DNA from: JBPEXY01 sp052031065
GTDB lineage: Bacteria; Pseudomonadota; Gammaproteobacteria; Immundisolibacterales; Immundisolibacteraceae
Direction of reading: 5' to 3'
Assembly: GCA_052031065.1 (NCBI GenBank)
Contig: JBPEXY010000008.1
Coordinates: 1-14,949 of the forward strand
DNA: 14,949 nucleotides
Positions 14,886 to 14,949 of the stretch are shown here, piece after piece (position 1 is the first letter of the stretch; every line of letters starts with the position of its first letter). The translations under genes and the position numbers were made by a program. Below the pieces are notes generated by a model, which had not been told where the DNA came from, ran no database searches, and saw only the letters and a list, made by a program, of their open reading frames with translations.

Positions 14886-14949
14886 ATGAACAGAAACCAA
14901 CAGGGTTTTACCCTTATCGAACTGATGATCGTGGTTGCGATCATCGGCA
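14886..14949 (+). CDS. Type IV pilin, N-terminal start only (runs off right edge)
   Basis: Only 21 codons are inside the window. They read MNRNQQG|FTLIELMIVVAII, a short positively charged leader ending in Gly, a prepilin peptidase site, then Phe as first mature residue, Glu at +5, and the hydrophobic helix used for inner-membrane insertion and filament assembly. GGAG lies 8 bases before the ATG. The adjacency to pilSR and the sigma-54 promoter suggest that this is the major pilin gene (pilA), but a minor pilin cannot be excluded from these residues alone. Confidence 0.93.
   Translation, partial: MNRNQQGFTLIELMIVVAIIG

Overview
The window reads as chromosomal DNA of a free-living or host-associated gammaproteobacterium with moderately GC-rich coding sequence. 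The genus cannot be fixed from the sequence. The block miaA-hfq-hflX-hflK-hflC-(DUF2065)-hisZ-purA-tRNA(Leu)-rnr follows the gene order known from Pseudomonas and related gammaproteobacteria. The presence of hisZ points away from Enterobacterales, which use a long HisG without HisZ.

Left part (1-8888). All protein genes are on the minus strand, so transcription runs leftward from miaA: miaA, hfq (after a 155-base leader region with a perfect 22-bp tandem duplication and two TATAAT boxes), hflX, a possible 50-codon membrane-protein ORF, hflK and hflC (overlapping by 4 bases), a DUF2065 gene, hisZ, purA, and the first 249 codons of rnr, which runs off the left edge. A tRNA-Leu(CAG) lies on the plus strand between purA and rnr. 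It has its own TTGACA-17-TACCTT promoter with a GC-rich discriminator, as expected for stable RNA. The genes cover tRNA isopentenylation, the RNA chaperone Hfq, ribosome-associated GTPase HflX, the HflKC control of FtsH, histidine and purine synthesis, and RNA decay.

Middle (8889-9065). A 177-base divergent intergenic region separates miaA from cinA. No mutL precedes miaA here, unlike the common mutL-miaA-hfq arrangement.

Right part (9066-14949), plus strand: full-length cinA, an AAHS-type major facilitator transporter, pilS, pilR and the first 64 bases of a type IV pilin gene. The pilSR-pilA segment is a readable circuit. PilS is a six-helix membrane histidine kinase and PilR a sigma-54 response regulator. 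A perfect sigma-54 promoter (TGGCAC-N5-TTGCA) precedes the pilin gene, and a perfect TGTCAC-type palindrome lies about 165 bases upstream of the expected start as a likely PilR site.

Most of the window is conserved housekeeping. The points most worth checking are the 5' end of hflX (strong Shine-Dalgarno without a fitting start, and a typical HflX N-terminal motif in another frame), the tandem repeat in the hfq leader, the 50-codon hydrophobic ORF overlapping the hflX stop, the sigma-54/PilR pilin promoter with its structured 5' leader, and the GSFSGA variant in PilR. I see no CRISPR array, insertion sequence, phage gene or clearly novel multi-gene system.
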